Source: Drosophila persimilis (Eukaryota > Arthropoda > Insecta > Diptera > Drosophilidae). From it: 64,000 nt of DNA. The translations under genes were made by a program, and so were the position numbers. Under the pieces are notes generated by a model. That model did no database searches and was not told the origin of the DNA. It saw only the letters and a program-made list of their open reading frames with translations. The DNA is taken from NCBI RefSeq assembly GCF_003286085.1, contig NW_020825426.1, forward strand, positions 62,001 to 126,000, read 5' to 3'. Positions 1-12,393 of the stretch are shown here, piece after piece (position 1 is the stretch's first letter; every line of letters begins with the position of its first letter).

Positions 1-310
1 TTATTTCTCTCGCCCTTTTGTTTTTCTTTCTTTTGAGCTTTGTTTTAATCGCACTATAGTTCAAGTGAACGCTTCCGTTTCCGCTAGACGCGTCACAGTG
101 TTTTTTCGTCTCCTTTTCATCGCTATATTTAAATTACTGGCATTGCAAAGGCATTCTATTTATACGTGCGTCGCAGTACCAGTCCTTCTCCCAATCCTGG
201 CTATTTTTACTTGCAATCTCTCTTTCTCTGGTCGGGGGTTGTGTTGTGTTGGGTTCGCTTCACTTACACAAATTAAACTCGATTCTCGATTTCTCAGCAA
301 AACAACAACA
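1..310 (+). other. 5' leader / upstream region of the GPCR gene
   Basis: This stretch is pyrimidine-rich and contains no in-frame ATG before position 311 in the receptor frame. It is probably 5' untranslated sequence or proximal promoter. I could not place a TATA box or transcription start with confidence. Confidence 0.4.
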
Positions 311-3300
311 ATGATAACGAGGCTATACCACACCGAAGAGGATCCCGCCTACTGTTCGTTTATCTGGGGGTCTAATCTCAGCAGCTCCACTGATGCTCTG
401 GACGCAGCTGCCAATGCCACGCCCGTCTTTGGCACCGACTTGCGCGATGACATCTACCGGGTAAGACTCTCATCAATACAGGTGCAGGCCAACTGCCGAC
501 TATCCTTTGTCCACTCTGTCCTCTCTTCGGTAAGTCTGTTCCTCATTAAACTGGCAATTGAGCTGAAGATATATTCGCACGACATTACCACTGCCTTGAG
601 TCAGCCTTGCATAACTCTTTTCCAAGGCACCAAGTCCCGCTATAGTTCGCCCTCTGGTTGCTCTGGGTGGGACTGCCAGCCTCGAGGGAAAACTGTTGCC
701 TACTTTCAGGCGCCATGGGGTTCTCAACTGTTTTTTAGTTAAACAAAAGGCAGAATGAGGAGCAAAGACGAACAGGGTCCCGGAGGGGAAAGCTTATTTC
801 ATGGCACAGCACGCTCCATACTCCATTCTGAGTGCTGGTGGCAAAAGTTCCTACCCCGACTCTCGAAGACATGTAGAAGCGGCTTTGTATACAACTTTGG
901 TTCGAAGCTACCACAGAAACGGAAAAAGGAATGGAAACAGAGACGAAAAAAAAAAGCCAAGTAATCAGGAATGGATGGGGTTTGGGTGTACATATGTGCA
1001 TAAAAGACACAAGACTAAAAATGTCAAGTCGACTATTGAATTTGTATATGTGGCAGCCCATCCAAGACACAAAAGGGGGAGCTATCTGCCACACAAATAA
1101 CTACGAGTATGGACAAAGTTTTTTTTATAAACGATTTAAGTATACATATATGAATAATTTTTTTACCTTCTCACAGGATGTGGAGGATCCACGTACGCAG
1201 ACTCTCCGTGAGTACTGCTATGGGATTTTGCTGCCCATCATCTGTGCAATGGGAATCATTGGCAATGTACTCAATTTAATTGTGCTCACCCGTCGCAACA
1301 TGCGTGGCACCGCCTATATTTATATGCGGGGTAAGTAGCCATCAGAATCCGGAATCCACTAGGAGACACTCGTATGTCTTCGCATAGAAAAACATTGAAT
1401 TTGACTAGCTCCATTGGCATTCTTTTGGAAAACGGATGACTGTTGACTTTTGACTGTTGGCTGATTGCCAAATTGAGTTTTTCCTTTGATAATGTGCCCT
1501 AATGTTTCCACGCTCCTGCCCTCCCTGCCCTGGCATCGCCTCCCCACTGCAAAAACATCCATTGTGTTGCAGAATTTGTTCATTAACCTAACCTCGCGAC
1601 GATTTTTGAGGAAATTCTCGGTGTAGGCATGAACCCACACAATGCCGATAATGTGTATGCGTGCGTCTCCCCCTCTCATCACGCTATCTGTGTACCTTCT
1701 CTGTACCAGCTCTTTGTGTGTGTGTTTGTGTGCGTCTGTGTGTGCGCATATTAGTGGCTGTGTTGGCTCATTGGAAGTTATTTCATTAGATGAGACTGGT
1801 TAACCCCGTCGAAATTTATGCAAATCCACAAAGCTTTCCCGGGCAGCGCCTCATAGACATTGTCCTGTATTGCACAGGATGTCCTTAACTCTGTTAGACA
1901 CTCGTTTGCTCTATGACAGTTTAATTGATTAATGAGCTAGCTCCTCACTCTTCCGAAACGGCAGAGAAAGGGGAGAAACACAATTTTGTCAACGCCGGCT
2001 GTTAGCAATTTCTTAGCCTCGACTATAGCTCATAAATGCCGTCGTCAAAACGAATATTGCAAGAAAACCAGATCAACATCAGCAGACGACTCACTTTACT
2101 AAGCAAACAATTTAAAAAAAAAAAAAAAAAACAAAAAAAAACAAAGAGATGACTATGGTCAAGCCGAAGCTCTAAAGACTCTGAGCAAATGCCATTACAA
2201 GAAATAGAGTATAAAATTGCCACAATCGCCACACTCAAATTGAGTGGCTTTTGAGGAGTCATTCCAAGACCAGAGTATGTCCAGAGTGTGTCCAGAGTGT
2301 GTCCAAAGGTAGCTCCTGACCCAATAAAAAATGTGTAGGAAGAGAGAGGTTGACCGAAGTATCAAAGAAAACAATATTTAAAATGCTTTAAATGTAATTC
2401 GAATTCGATGGCAGCATAATTGATTGCCTTTCGATTGCCCCAGCCAAGAAAATGAACCTAAACAAGAACTCGGACTGATTCAACTAGAGTAGAGTGGAGT
2501 AAAGAGAGAACGAAGAGAAAGAGGCAAATGAAGAAACGGAGGAAGAGACAAATGTAGAAATGGAGACTGGCAAAGCGACAGACCCTTTTGCCTTCTGGCT
2601 GCTGAAATATGTATCACCATTGTTTCAGCTTTGCACAAGTGCCAGTAAATAAAAGTTGTGAAGAGATGTCTTATGGCAAGGGCCATACTTATGACCGAAA
2701 TCAGAGCAAGCTCTCCGCTCCCTTATAAGGCCGACCAGATCATTTTATTAAAATAACAAAAGTATTTAGCTGTTAGCAGCCGTTTTACGATGCCAGCCGA
2801 CTGTTTCACCATTCCGTTCTTTAGAGGTTATTGCCACCAAATGTTGGCACTTCTCACTCCCCTTTCCTGATTGCTTTTATAAGAGTGGTTGAGCGGTGGC
2901 ATGCTCGGTACAGCTTTGACGAAAAATTATGCACTTTGACAGGGAATAAAAATGTTTTAATATCCACTGGGAGAATGACATAGCGCCACAGAAAATTTCG
3001 ATCTCTCTTTCATGAATCTGTGATCTTTACAGAACTAAAGCATTGGGCCCCCCAAGAATTTAAGCCACATGTCCCGCCAGAATAGAGTAGTCATGATGTT
3101 AACAGACAATCACCAGAAATTTGTATAGTTTCCCTGGGCTGGCAGGCGCTAGGACGCAGGATGTGGAAGGCTGAATCTGAAATGTGATGAGAAAATTATG
3201 TGATGATGGCAGCACACTTGTCAGGCTTGGCACAAACAAAACTGACATTTATTAATGTGTCCCTGTACCCAATTATATGGCCATCATTATGAGAGGACTA

Positions 3301-5753
3301 TCTTCCTCTTCCCCTATTGCCCCATTGTGCGCGTGTTTCCGTTTTTGGACCGGGATATCAAATAGCCAACAATTGCTCTGTGTACACATCCATACACATA
3401 CCAGAATAGAGTCGATCTGAGCACAGAACAGACGCTCATTCATGAGATTACTGATAATATAATTATATGGCCATAAACAAAATAATAAATCAATAAAAAA
3501 CATACATTCGTAGCCCAACACACAAACATTCGCACATCAAGAGGCAAAAGTTTACATCCAAAAAAGAGTCCTAGAAGATGGGAAAAATATGCCGAAAAAG
3601 GCAAACCGGAAAGGAAAGCCATTCAGTTCACTCGGCAGTTGAGTGTCGCTATTGTATATATGTACATATGTGTGTATATGTATGTACATACATTTGTATG
3701 AGTATATGTGCGAGTAGAAAAGTGTTTGTGTGCTGTTCGCGACTGCTTCCTGTTGCCATTCAGGGTGAAAACGGCGCCATAATTATGCCGCCATAAACTC
3801 AGCAATATAGGAAATTTTTATAGATTTGAACCAAGCTAATCCCATTGGTTTTCCGCTCCTTTCCTCACCCTGTAGCATACTCCGCCGCAGCACTGCTTGC
3901 GATTCTATTCGCAATACCCTTCGGCATCCGTATGCAGGTCCACAAAGATCGGGGACAGTGGGAGGAGTTCGGTCCCGCCTTCTACACGGCTCACTTGGAA
4001 CTCTACTTGGGCAACGGGTGCTTGGGTGAGTGCTCGCCTGACCAGCGCGCACTTCGATCCTCCAAGCACTAGCGGAACTAACGGAACTGCTTCCTCCCGC
4101 AGGTGTGGGCGTGATGATGCTTCTCGTACTGACACTCGAGCGCTATGTCTCGGTATGCCATCCTGGAGTCACGCGCCCCGTCATGGGGCGGCCTGGGTGA
4201 GTAGATTATCGTCAATTATTATTTCATTTTAATATCATTTAAATTGTGCGGGTATAACCCGGTACTCTAAGAGTTTACGGATACACTAGTTCTGAGGTGG
4301 ATGTGGATGTGTTTAACACCCAGAAGAAAGCGTTTCTGACACCATATAGTATATATATTCTTGATCTGCATCAATAGTCGTCTGACCGTCTGTCTGGCTT
4401 GACGTCTAGTTTTCGGAAACTATACGAGAAACAAAATGTTATATGTAGGACCTGTGACATCACACTGAATCATGTTTTTCTTTTTAAAATTTTTTAACCA
4501 AACCACAGGATCATAGAGAATGACCATATTAACCAGATTGTCGAATTTTGACCAGATGGGATCATTATTATAGCCTGAAACAAATATATAAAAAAAAATG
4601 AAATTTCAGTGTCATTCTCTCTCTCGCTGTCTCTCACCCACTATATCTCGTTCAATGTGCGCCTTCTGGCGCAGGAGAGCTCAACTGACTGAGTATCGTG
4701 CAGTAATTTTAGAACGTTTTCGTTCGATTTTGTTGTGGTATCCAAACTTTATTCACAATATAATTGCATTGTTAGATAGTTTTCACAATAAAATGGTCAA
4801 ATTTCCGTTATTATACGCGTACTTGATAGTTATATGTACATATATATCTTTTGTAGTACATTACGGAACTGAGCCTTTGATTTTTTTTTTGCATCTTTCC
4901 ATTGTCCACTCTACCTTTGATCTATAGATTGGTGGTCTTTCTCACCTCTTTGGTTACCATCATCGCGTACTTGCCGAGCATCTTCCGGGGCGAGCTGATT
5001 AAGTGCATTCTCTCCTCTCCCGATGTCTATGTTTATCTACGACGCGATAACACTATCTACCAGCAAACCATGTTCTACAAGGTATACAAGATCATGCTGG
5101 AGATGGTCTTTAAGTTGATTCCGACAGTGGTGATCGGAGGCCTGAACTTGCAGATTATGATTGTATACCGACAAACTTGCGAACGCCGCCGCCAAATGGT
5201 TTTGACCCGGGCCAACTCGAACTTCCACAAGGACGATGACCCGAGGAAGTTTGCGGAGGAGCGTCGTTTATTTCTTCTGCTGGGTAGCACATCGATCCTA
5301 TTCTTGGTCTGCGTTTCGCCGATGGCTATACTTCACATGACCATCGCTTCGGAAGTGTATCCGAGCTTCCCGTTTCAGGTCTTCCGTGCCAGTGCTAATC
5401 TTTTGGAACTGATCAACTATTCGCTTACCTTCTACATCTACTGCCTCTTCAGCGAGGACTTCCGCAATACCCTCTTCCGCACCTTCAAGTGGCCCTGGCT
5501 GAAGGGACAGTTGTGCCACCAGGTGGACCTGGAGGTGAGTGCTAGCCCCCCGGCGTCTGCGGCCACAGCTGCAGCTACACCTCAAGCAGGCAATAGTTCT
5601 AATTATACTACTACTGTCACTATACCCAAATGCATGCCACGATTGCCAAACCCGACTCGCCACCCACATCAATTAGCCCGTCCAGACAGAAAGGGGCATG
5701 CCAATGGTGCACTTCGCGAAGGTGTCCAAGCATCCCCATTTCAACCGCAATAA
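311..5753 (+). CDS. Class A (rhodopsin-like) neuropeptide-type GPCR, five coding exons
   Basis: Coding exons are 311-460, 1177-1330, 3876-4025, 4103-4196 and 4928-5753. All introns are GT-AG and the phases agree, giving 457 aa. The extracellular N-terminus has two N-glycosylation sequons (NLS, NAT). TM1 carries the GN pair near residues 79-80. Cys150 before TM3 can pair with Cys209 in the second extracellular loop. TM3 ends in ERY (164-166), the DRY equivalent. TM6 carries a CVSP segment and TM7 has an NYSLTFYIY variant of NPxxY. TM2 lacks the usual LAxAD motif. Family knowledge: such receptors couple peptide ligands to G proteins at the plasma membrane, usually in neurons. Proximity to Her and Frq2 makes an X-linked orphan receptor such as CG32547 a possible orthologue; this is inference. 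The start is the first in-frame ATG. The tail after about residue 240 of the last exon is odd: downstream peptides lie in other frames (see findings), and a GTGAGT at 5533 is an alternative donor. Confidence 0.88.
461..1176 (+). other. GPCR intron 1
   Basis: Donor GTAAGA at 461 and acceptor TCACAG ending at 1176, phase 0. I see no repeat or gene inside. Confidence 0.8.
1331..3875 (+). other. GPCR intron 2 (about 2.5 kb)
   Basis: Donor GTAAGT at 1331 and acceptor CTGTAG ending at 3875, phase 1. The contents are AT-rich with poly-A runs near 2110-2140 and short GT-rich tracts near 1715-1745. I see no coding exon or mobile element. Confidence 0.8.
4249..4730 (-). mobile_element. Diverged DINE-1/ISY-like Helitron fragment in GPCR intron 4
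   Basis: The segment starts near a GGGTATAACCC-like end and carries an AGTATATATATTCTTGAT block and a short GTCTGTCTGG remnant of the (GTCY)n tract. It then has the TCATAGAGAATGACCATAT block shared with better copies elsewhere. It is strongly diverged, so it is an old copy. It sits inside the 731-nt intron 4197-4927. Confidence 0.55.
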
Positions 5754-8700
5754 AACAGATACCACCACATCGAGCCTTGATTTGGGACGCTCTACCAGCA
5801 TCTAGCCTCGACAGATTAACCCATACATTACCACCACGACCGTTTAAGCACTCAAGCACATCCCATCTACCCTGCAGACACCACCTTTACACACTCCAAG
5901 ATCGAGCCCGAGTCTGAGACTTACCCTGTCAATATCAAGCATTAAGTTTGAACTTTCAATAACGATAGCGCGTATTCATGACGACTAACGTACAAAAATC
6001 ATGTCTTTGTCTTTTGAATGTCTAGATGTCCACTTATAAGTAACTTAATAATATTATTAATATATTTATATGTACACACTAATTGGTAGCTCTACGCTGA
6101 GTGATACCAAGTGTAATTGAAAGACAGATAATAAATGCCAATACATAGATTTCAGTCCACACACACACAAAAAAAGTTGGGGAAGAGTTTAAACACCATC
6201 GTATGTTGTATGGTGTAGTATACGTTAACATATTCACTTACGGTCTACGGTCTGAAACAAGTAGAAGCTTGTTTCGAGATAGTTAGATAGAATACTCGAA
6301 TACTATACGAGCTTAGCTATAGATAAACAGAAGGGCATGAAAAACAAAACTATAGTAAAATACATGAGAATACGTAAGTATACATAAGTTTAGTCGATAC
6401 GATATTCGCGAAAGCTAAGCTGCAGACGAATATAAAGAAAAAAACAGAAGAATATGGGAGAAAAAAAGACAGAATGGGAGAAAGAGAGAGAGAGAGTTTT
6501 TTGGAGCTCCGATAATCCCTACGGTATGAACTTACTTTCTATCATCTCGATAAGATATATACATATATTGTAGAGTATACGCTACTCTGAACGTTATGTA
6601 AGATCTTAGATAATGTGCTACGCCATACAATTCATAAAAAATGTTCTATGGGAAAGACAGAAATTTCTCGAAACAGATTTCTCGAGCTTAAGTGCAAAAA
6701 CAAAAACTGATCGGTATTCAGGATTTAGTTAAGATCGATATTTGGCGTTATATTAAAAAAAAAAAATAATAAAGTGATAAGTGAAAATACGATTTTCGGA
6801 AAAAAAAACTTTATCTAAAAGATAGTTTGCTTAGACGCCTGAAGCAAAATCCATATGTGTGTGTGTGTGTCTGGTATAATTATACTTTTATGTAAAAAAA
6901 AAAATTAACAGATGCAGAGATACCGTACGAAATATTGACAGAGCGATCGACAAAACGACCGACAGAACAGAGAGACAAACATATGGAGAATCATGCGATG
7001 TAAACACAAACACACACATACAATAGGTACTACTATTCTATATATCGATCTATAAATTTATAATTCAATATTATAAGTAATCGATATTTGTGTGAAACGC
7101 GTATTTATGCATACACTTGTCTATCTGTAAGTTGAGATATATCTGTATATATATATCTACATATACACTAACGTATCAATTGATTTTAGAATTTAAGTGG
7201 TGGGTGCAAGAGGGAGAGTCCTTAGTTAAAATTTTCTCCGTAATTGATCGTACAGGTCCTGAGCACCTTTCGTCTAACGAATTTAATATTAAATTGTTGT
7301 GTAAATTGATGTGTTAAGTTAATTAATTGTAACCACTATAAACAATTGTACATTTAGTTCTAAATTTGGTCTAAGTTAGTTAGTTTAGTCACAAAAATGA
7401 CGCAAGAACCTTCTTAGAGAATGTAGCACTCCTGCTTACGGGGGTTGAGCTAAGAGCCAGGCCTACTTCCCCTTTGAGGTTTCACATTTTCTTTTCTGCC
7501 TGTCTTATGGGAATGCGAGAATATGTTCTCAAATTCTCCATCCTCTGTACCACTAGTACCAAACTAAGTGTGTGTGTACCTCCGATCCACTTAGAGAAAC
7601 CCTCCTTACAACTATAAAACATCTATTTACCGTAGCCCCAAACATTGAGAAGACCAGTAAAGGTGGCGCATTGCGTACCAAAGTATTTTCGTCATGATAT
7701 TCCACAAAATGAAAGCAACGATGTGCGGTGCAATCAAATCATTTGCCGCACCACATACTCGTGTGTACTTTATCATGTACATATGTATATGGTGTAATAC
7801 GCGTAAACATACATTAGTATGTCGTGGTCACAATATATCGTATATGTGGTTCGATAAGCATAGCAGTGACCATAGTCGCTGCGATTTCCGTAACAACGTC
7901 GGTAGGGTATGAATTTCTGAAACGGTCACAATAATCGTTTCGGTATGTTTTACAAAACATTTGCTTCGATATTCGTTGTCCAATATGTGTATATGTCCAA
8001 TGTGGCATACGATACGATAAACTTATTGAATATAAATATAAATGTAAGCAATATTTCAAAATGAAATATATCAGAAAGATCTTTAAAAAAAAATATTCAG
8101 TTCAAGATCAAATAATCAATCGGATTCATACATAACCATAACTATCCTCGGAATGGAATGCCAGCTATGGAATGTCATATGCTAACTCATCTTTTTGCGT
8201 TTTGTGAAATCTCAGTTAATAGCCAAGAAAGATCGAATGTTAAGCAAAATCATCCAACGAAAATTGAACTGAGCTCGAATTTTGACCTCCAAAAATGTTG
8301 GTATTTAAGGTAGGAGAAAATTGAAAAGAAGCCCATTCAGGGGAAAAACTAAAAATAATTAAAATAAAGCAAGCAATTAAAAAAAAAAAATGTTTTTCTC
8401 ATTGCTCTTATTAAGCAAACAAAAAAATAAATATATAATAAAAGCATCATGGAGAGTACATAATATATGGGAACTGCTGCATCTTTCGCACACTTGGTCT
8501 ATATATTTATGCTAAGGAAAATTCATTATTAACTATGATTAACAGACCACAGAAAACTGGTGTTGTTGTACAATAGGGGCAAAATTTTGAATTTTTACCG
8601 CAAAATATTGACATTTTGGAATTGGGAGAAAATTTGAAGGAATAAGTACGAGTACGAGTTGCTTAAAATATATGGAGATCACTCAGAAGAAAAATTAAGA

Positions 8701-9024
8701 ATAATTAAAATGAAATAATACAGTTTTATTAAAAAAATACATGGTGCACTCATATTACCACTCAGAATACATAATATATGGGAAGATCTTTCATCTTTTA
8801 CATACTCGTGCATCGACTTAAGCTAAGGAAAAATTATTACTATTAACTATAATTAACAGCAAAAAAAATAGAAAGGGGAAAATGGAAGAGCAGCGCGATC
8901 ATCACTCTGCAGAAGGAATAAAACCTAAAGCATTCTTAAAACCTAACCCTAGACTAGTTTCAGTTTTCGAGTCTCTCTCGCTTATGGCTATGGCTATGGC
9001 CAGGACTGTACTCGCAGAAGAGCC
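5754..9024. other. GPCR 3' UTR and intergenic stretch
   Basis: AT-rich sequence with no convincing gene. An AATAAA at 6130-6135 is a plausible GPCR polyadenylation signal. A diverged tandem duplication of about 250 bp lies at 8305-8860. A TTTATT at about 8724 could be the minus-strand AATAAA of the next gene. Confidence 0.4.
8305..8860. repeat. Diverged tandem duplication, two units of about 250 bp
   Basis: Two blocks (about 8305-8545 and 8615-8860) share, in the same order, a GGGAGAAAATT-like start, an AATAATTAAAAT block, an ACATAATATATGGGAA block, GCTAAGGAAAA and TTAACTATAATTAACAG-like ends. Spacing and orientation match, so it is an old direct duplication. I see no coding content. Confidence 0.5.
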
Positions 9025-9671
9025 CTACCACGGGCGCCACACCACCAGTCGCTGTTGCACCAGCTCTGCCAGCTGCCGCTGGCGCTGTCGCTTCCGCTCA
9101 AAGATCTGGTGGCGTATCTTCAGCAGGATGCTGTCACGTGGCGCCGTGGACGCAGTACTCCTAGCTGTGGCTGTGGAAGGTAAGTGGGCATGATGCAGCT
9201 GCTCGATTAGATCCATCTCTATGACTTGGCCTGGCGATGAGAGTTCCACCTGCTCCCGTTCCCCTTCTCGCTCTTGTTCGTGTTCCCGAACTTTCACATG
9301 ATCCGCTGGTAGTTCGCTATCGTATTTCAGCTTGAAGCTTTGGCGCTGCACCAGAATAAGCCGTTTAGCACACAACCAGGTAAGTTTCTCGGGGGCTTCC
9401 TTACCTTTTTGCGTGCCGCATTCTCGGCCAGGAAGCGGCAGAGCTGCTGCAACTGCTGCTCGGAAAGCTCTTCCTTGTCGTGATCCCTCTCCTGGCTCCG
9501 AACTTGTTCTGGCTCTGGCTCCAGGTGGTTCTCAAGTTGGCGCTGCTGCTGGCGTTGCTTAATGGCCGCCTGCACCTTACACCTGGTGGCCGTGCTCAGG
9601 CTAAGGTCCATGGTAAGACCCCGGTGCTGCTGCTCACGTTGCTGCTTAAGAATCTTATAGATGACGCCCAT
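9025..9671 (-). CDS. Novel small protein ending in WRPW (no bHLH), two exons
   Basis: Coding exons are 9671-9405 and 9345-9025. They are separated by a 59-nt intron (donor GTAAGG, acceptor GTGCAG, phase 0) and give 195 aa. The C-terminus is VVWRPW, the Groucho/TLE-recruiting tetrapeptide of Hairy/E(spl) repressors. No bHLH or Orange domain is present. The chain is rich in Gln, Glu and Arg, with probable helical or coiled segments at residues 32-50 and 68-88 and a very basic stretch (ERKRQRQRQ) just before the C-terminus. A TATA box sits about 100 nt upstream of the ATG. Compact size, one short intron and a TATA promoter resemble E(spl)-complex genes. Inferred role: nuclear co-repressor adaptor recruiting Groucho, with DNA contact by the basic stretch or a partner. 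I do not recognise a named orthologue. The splice model rests on consensus sites and a continuous frame. Confidence 0.75.
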
Positions 9672-9768
9672 TGAGGTTCCGGTGCGCCTGCACTGCTTTT
9701 GTTCTCAGGGTTCAAACGCGACGAGCTCCTGCACAAAGACTGTCCAAAAATACGCGCATACTCCTCGT

Positions 9769-9774
9769 CTTATA
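9769..9774 (-). promoter_or_regulatory. TATA box of the WRPW gene
   Basis: On the minus strand the sequence reads CATATAAGA. About 31 nt downstream lies a GACAGTC start-like motif near 9740, which leaves a leader of roughly 70 nt before the ATG at 9671. GAGA-type repeats lie just upstream (9785-9840). Spacing fits a TATA-driven promoter. Confidence 0.6.
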
Positions 9775-12177
9775 TGAGTGCTCTCTCCCTCAATTGATCA
9801 CTCGCTCTCACTGCGTGCAGGCCAGAGAGTGAGAGGTCTTTTTTGAGAGAATGAATTCCAAAATCGAAAGATTAAAAATAAAACATAACAGGCATCCATA
9901 TATTTGTGTGTGTCGCACATTGCGCGCCAAACTTCAAGTCTGCTTTATGAGACATTGCTCAAGTGGAGTTCTATTTCTGCTCTCATTACAATGCCTTTTA
10001 GCAACACATGTGGCAACCTCAACAGCAGCAGCACTACTGGCCCCAAAAATAGACTTCTTCTCTCACACAGCTGCAATACTTTCGTTGCACCGACTCCTCG
10101 CATGTGGCCGACTCTCAGTCAAAGTCCCATATCCATCTTTATCTCCATTTCCATGTGCATGTCCATTCCCAAATCTTAATACAAATTCTCGGCCCCAGCA
10201 TTCAACATCCAGAAACCGTATGTTTTGGCACCTGCTTCCCTTTTAAAGGGTAGGTCGGGCTCCTGACTAACTGAACCTGTTTTTTTTCTAAGATACATAT
10301 TGCAGGAGCGTTTTGTAAATTGGAATGCTTGCATCTTGCTTCGGCTTCAAAGAAATTGGTCACAGGTATTCCTTTAGAAAGAAATCTTGTCTGTTTCCGA
10401 ATGTCTACACATATATCTTTTATATTCCCACCTTCCATTTCTACAAGTACTTCATCTGCTCAGTAGAGTACCAAAGATTCGACTACCTAAATGTCCAGAT
10501 GAGGAACAAAAGCAGCGTCGCATCCAGCGTCATAATCATAGTGCCGAAAGATAGGACTGGGAACGAAATAGTTATAAATAGCTCCTGGGAAAAAACACTT
10601 TGCAGCACAGATACAGTATAGCAGAGTCTGTGTCATGGCATGCACTTGAACTCTGCATTCATATGTCGAATGTGCAACGCGACTCGTTTCATGTCCCTGC
10701 TTGCCCTTGCTGCGCTGCTGTCTCGTACTCGTATTATCACATGCCTCAAATGGCTGTTTTCTATGTCGTCTCCTCTGTGTTGTTGCTGTTTTTTTTTTTT
10801 TAATTTCAAGATGTTTCGGAGTGCACTTAAAGTGCGTTACAATTTTTGTCTATATTTGGCTGCTTGGGAATATCTCGCAGACTACACAAGAGAAGAGAAA
10901 GCATTTATGTAGAGAGCACCGGTTTTTATGATGTAAGTCATTGCCAGCAACCCCTTATCCTCAACTGATACATATACATACATATGTTTAATGAGCAATT
11001 TTATAGACGTTTCAGCCACAGTCATTTTCCACAGAACTAGGGCCTGGAAATGGTCCATATCGCACAGCTTAAGGAACAGTGAAACCAAATTACATAAAAA
11101 ACGGCAAGTAAAAGGGAACATTTCTGGAGACTTCTCGTGAGATTTATGTTGTAATGAGAATAAAAATGTTTCTTTAAAAATATAAAGTGATTTTTAGGAC
11201 ATTTTGACCTTCTTTTTTCTATATTTGATACAGGTTTTCGAATATGTACTTTGCAAAAGACAAAGCTGATTCTGGTGTTAGGTTTCTACAATTATCTGTA
11301 ATAGATTTACTTTTTGGTTTGGCATTTTTGATTTCAGAGTTTTTACATCACTGTGGGGCCACAAAATTTCGGCCAGAAAAGCAGCCCCGGCGCTACGTTG
11401 CCAGCTTCAAGCATCAAATTTGCGTGCGTGCAATTTCTTTCGCCTGTCTCCATCTCGAAATCGCTACCCTCCGTCCTCTGAAGTGCAACGGGCTTTGGAT
11501 TTCATCTGTATAAAGCTCTTATATCTATGTGTGCCATTAATAGAGGATAACCGATTAAAACGTCTGTTAAAAATGTAATTTTAATATTTATTTTTGACAT
11601 GAAAACCGAACATCGAACCCTTACTTCACTTCATTCCAAAGCAGAGGTCAGGTCAGTTTCACTCGGCTCCTTGTATATCGCCCGCCCATGCGGAAAACTA
11701 TTGATATAACAATTAGTTGCGTTGTTATCCTGGACAAAACATTTCCCACAATTTCCACGCGAGATCTATACGAGAACTGTTCGTGGAACCAGCTCCAACT
11801 CCGCCGAAACGAAGGGAACCAAAAAATTGCAAGTCCCGATCCCTTTATAGGGTAATGACAAAATTTTCTTCTCCCTATCCATATTCCAACTCCCACACCT
11901 CTTCTACTCCAGTTCTTCCTAGCAGCTAGTCGATACTAGATGATACTTCTCCATACTGCTTGCACCTCACTTCGACCCGTATTGTATGTATTATTAATCT
12001 ATTTTGAGACTAGACCCGCACCTCATTCTTTACTTTCAGAAATAATACAACCTAAATCTGCCTATATGGCAGAGCTGTAGGTTCAATCTAGAGTCCTGGG
12101 GCAGAGCCATTGAGCCCTAGCTAGAGCGAACTGCTTCCTTATTTCGGCACCTGCAAATGTTACATACAACATAATGC
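9775..12177. other. Intergenic stretch, no gene seen
   Basis: Contains open frames of 60-130 codons on both strands, but without splice, promoter or family support. A poly-T tract lies at about 10789-10801. I see no mobile element I can name. Confidence 0.4.
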
Positions 12178-12393
12178 ATGGTACTCAACGCCCAACGCGT
12201 TGTTATGCGCGAAAAGCTGATTATTTCGCCCTGCTACTCGGTGGGAGAACCATTCCGCGTCGATGAACGCGTTATTTCTCACGCTCCCAGTCCACGGATC
12301 AGATTGAAAAAGTTTGAGGGGAGCCCTGACAAGTTGTCTGCATCATTGTTAATAAGCTTCGTGTGTTTTGGTGGAGACGTAATGACTCTATAG
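12178..12393 (+). CDS. Possible 71-aa ORF, unrecognised
   Basis: An ATG-started frame of 71 codons. The first 47 codons have Drosophila-like codon choice and a mixed, protein-like composition with several Arg and Val residues; the rest looks less coding. No family recognised, no signal peptide, no clear promoter. It could be an exon, a degraded gene or chance. Confidence 0.22.
   Translation: MVLNAQRVVMREKLIISPCYSVGEPFRVDERVISHAPSPRIRLKKFEGSPDKLSASLLISFVCFGGDVMTL

Noticed and set aside
65..742. 225-codon open frame over the first GPCR exon
   Set aside because: It opens on GTG, not ATG, and reads through a consensus splice donor at 461. Only 311-460 is supported as coding.
8882..9193. Plus-strand frame with a GTAAGT donor, opposite the WRPW gene
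   Set aside because: The minus strand has a coherent spliced protein with a TATA box and WRPW end. The plus frame is its shadow.
9025..9375. Unspliced 116-aa version of the WRPW protein
   Set aside because: The 59-nt intron with good sites joins it in frame to a longer, similar-composition exon with a promoter at the right distance.
9851..10246. 131-codon plus-strand frame
   Set aside because: Cys/Leu/Ser-rich and low in coding character, with no promoter or family support.
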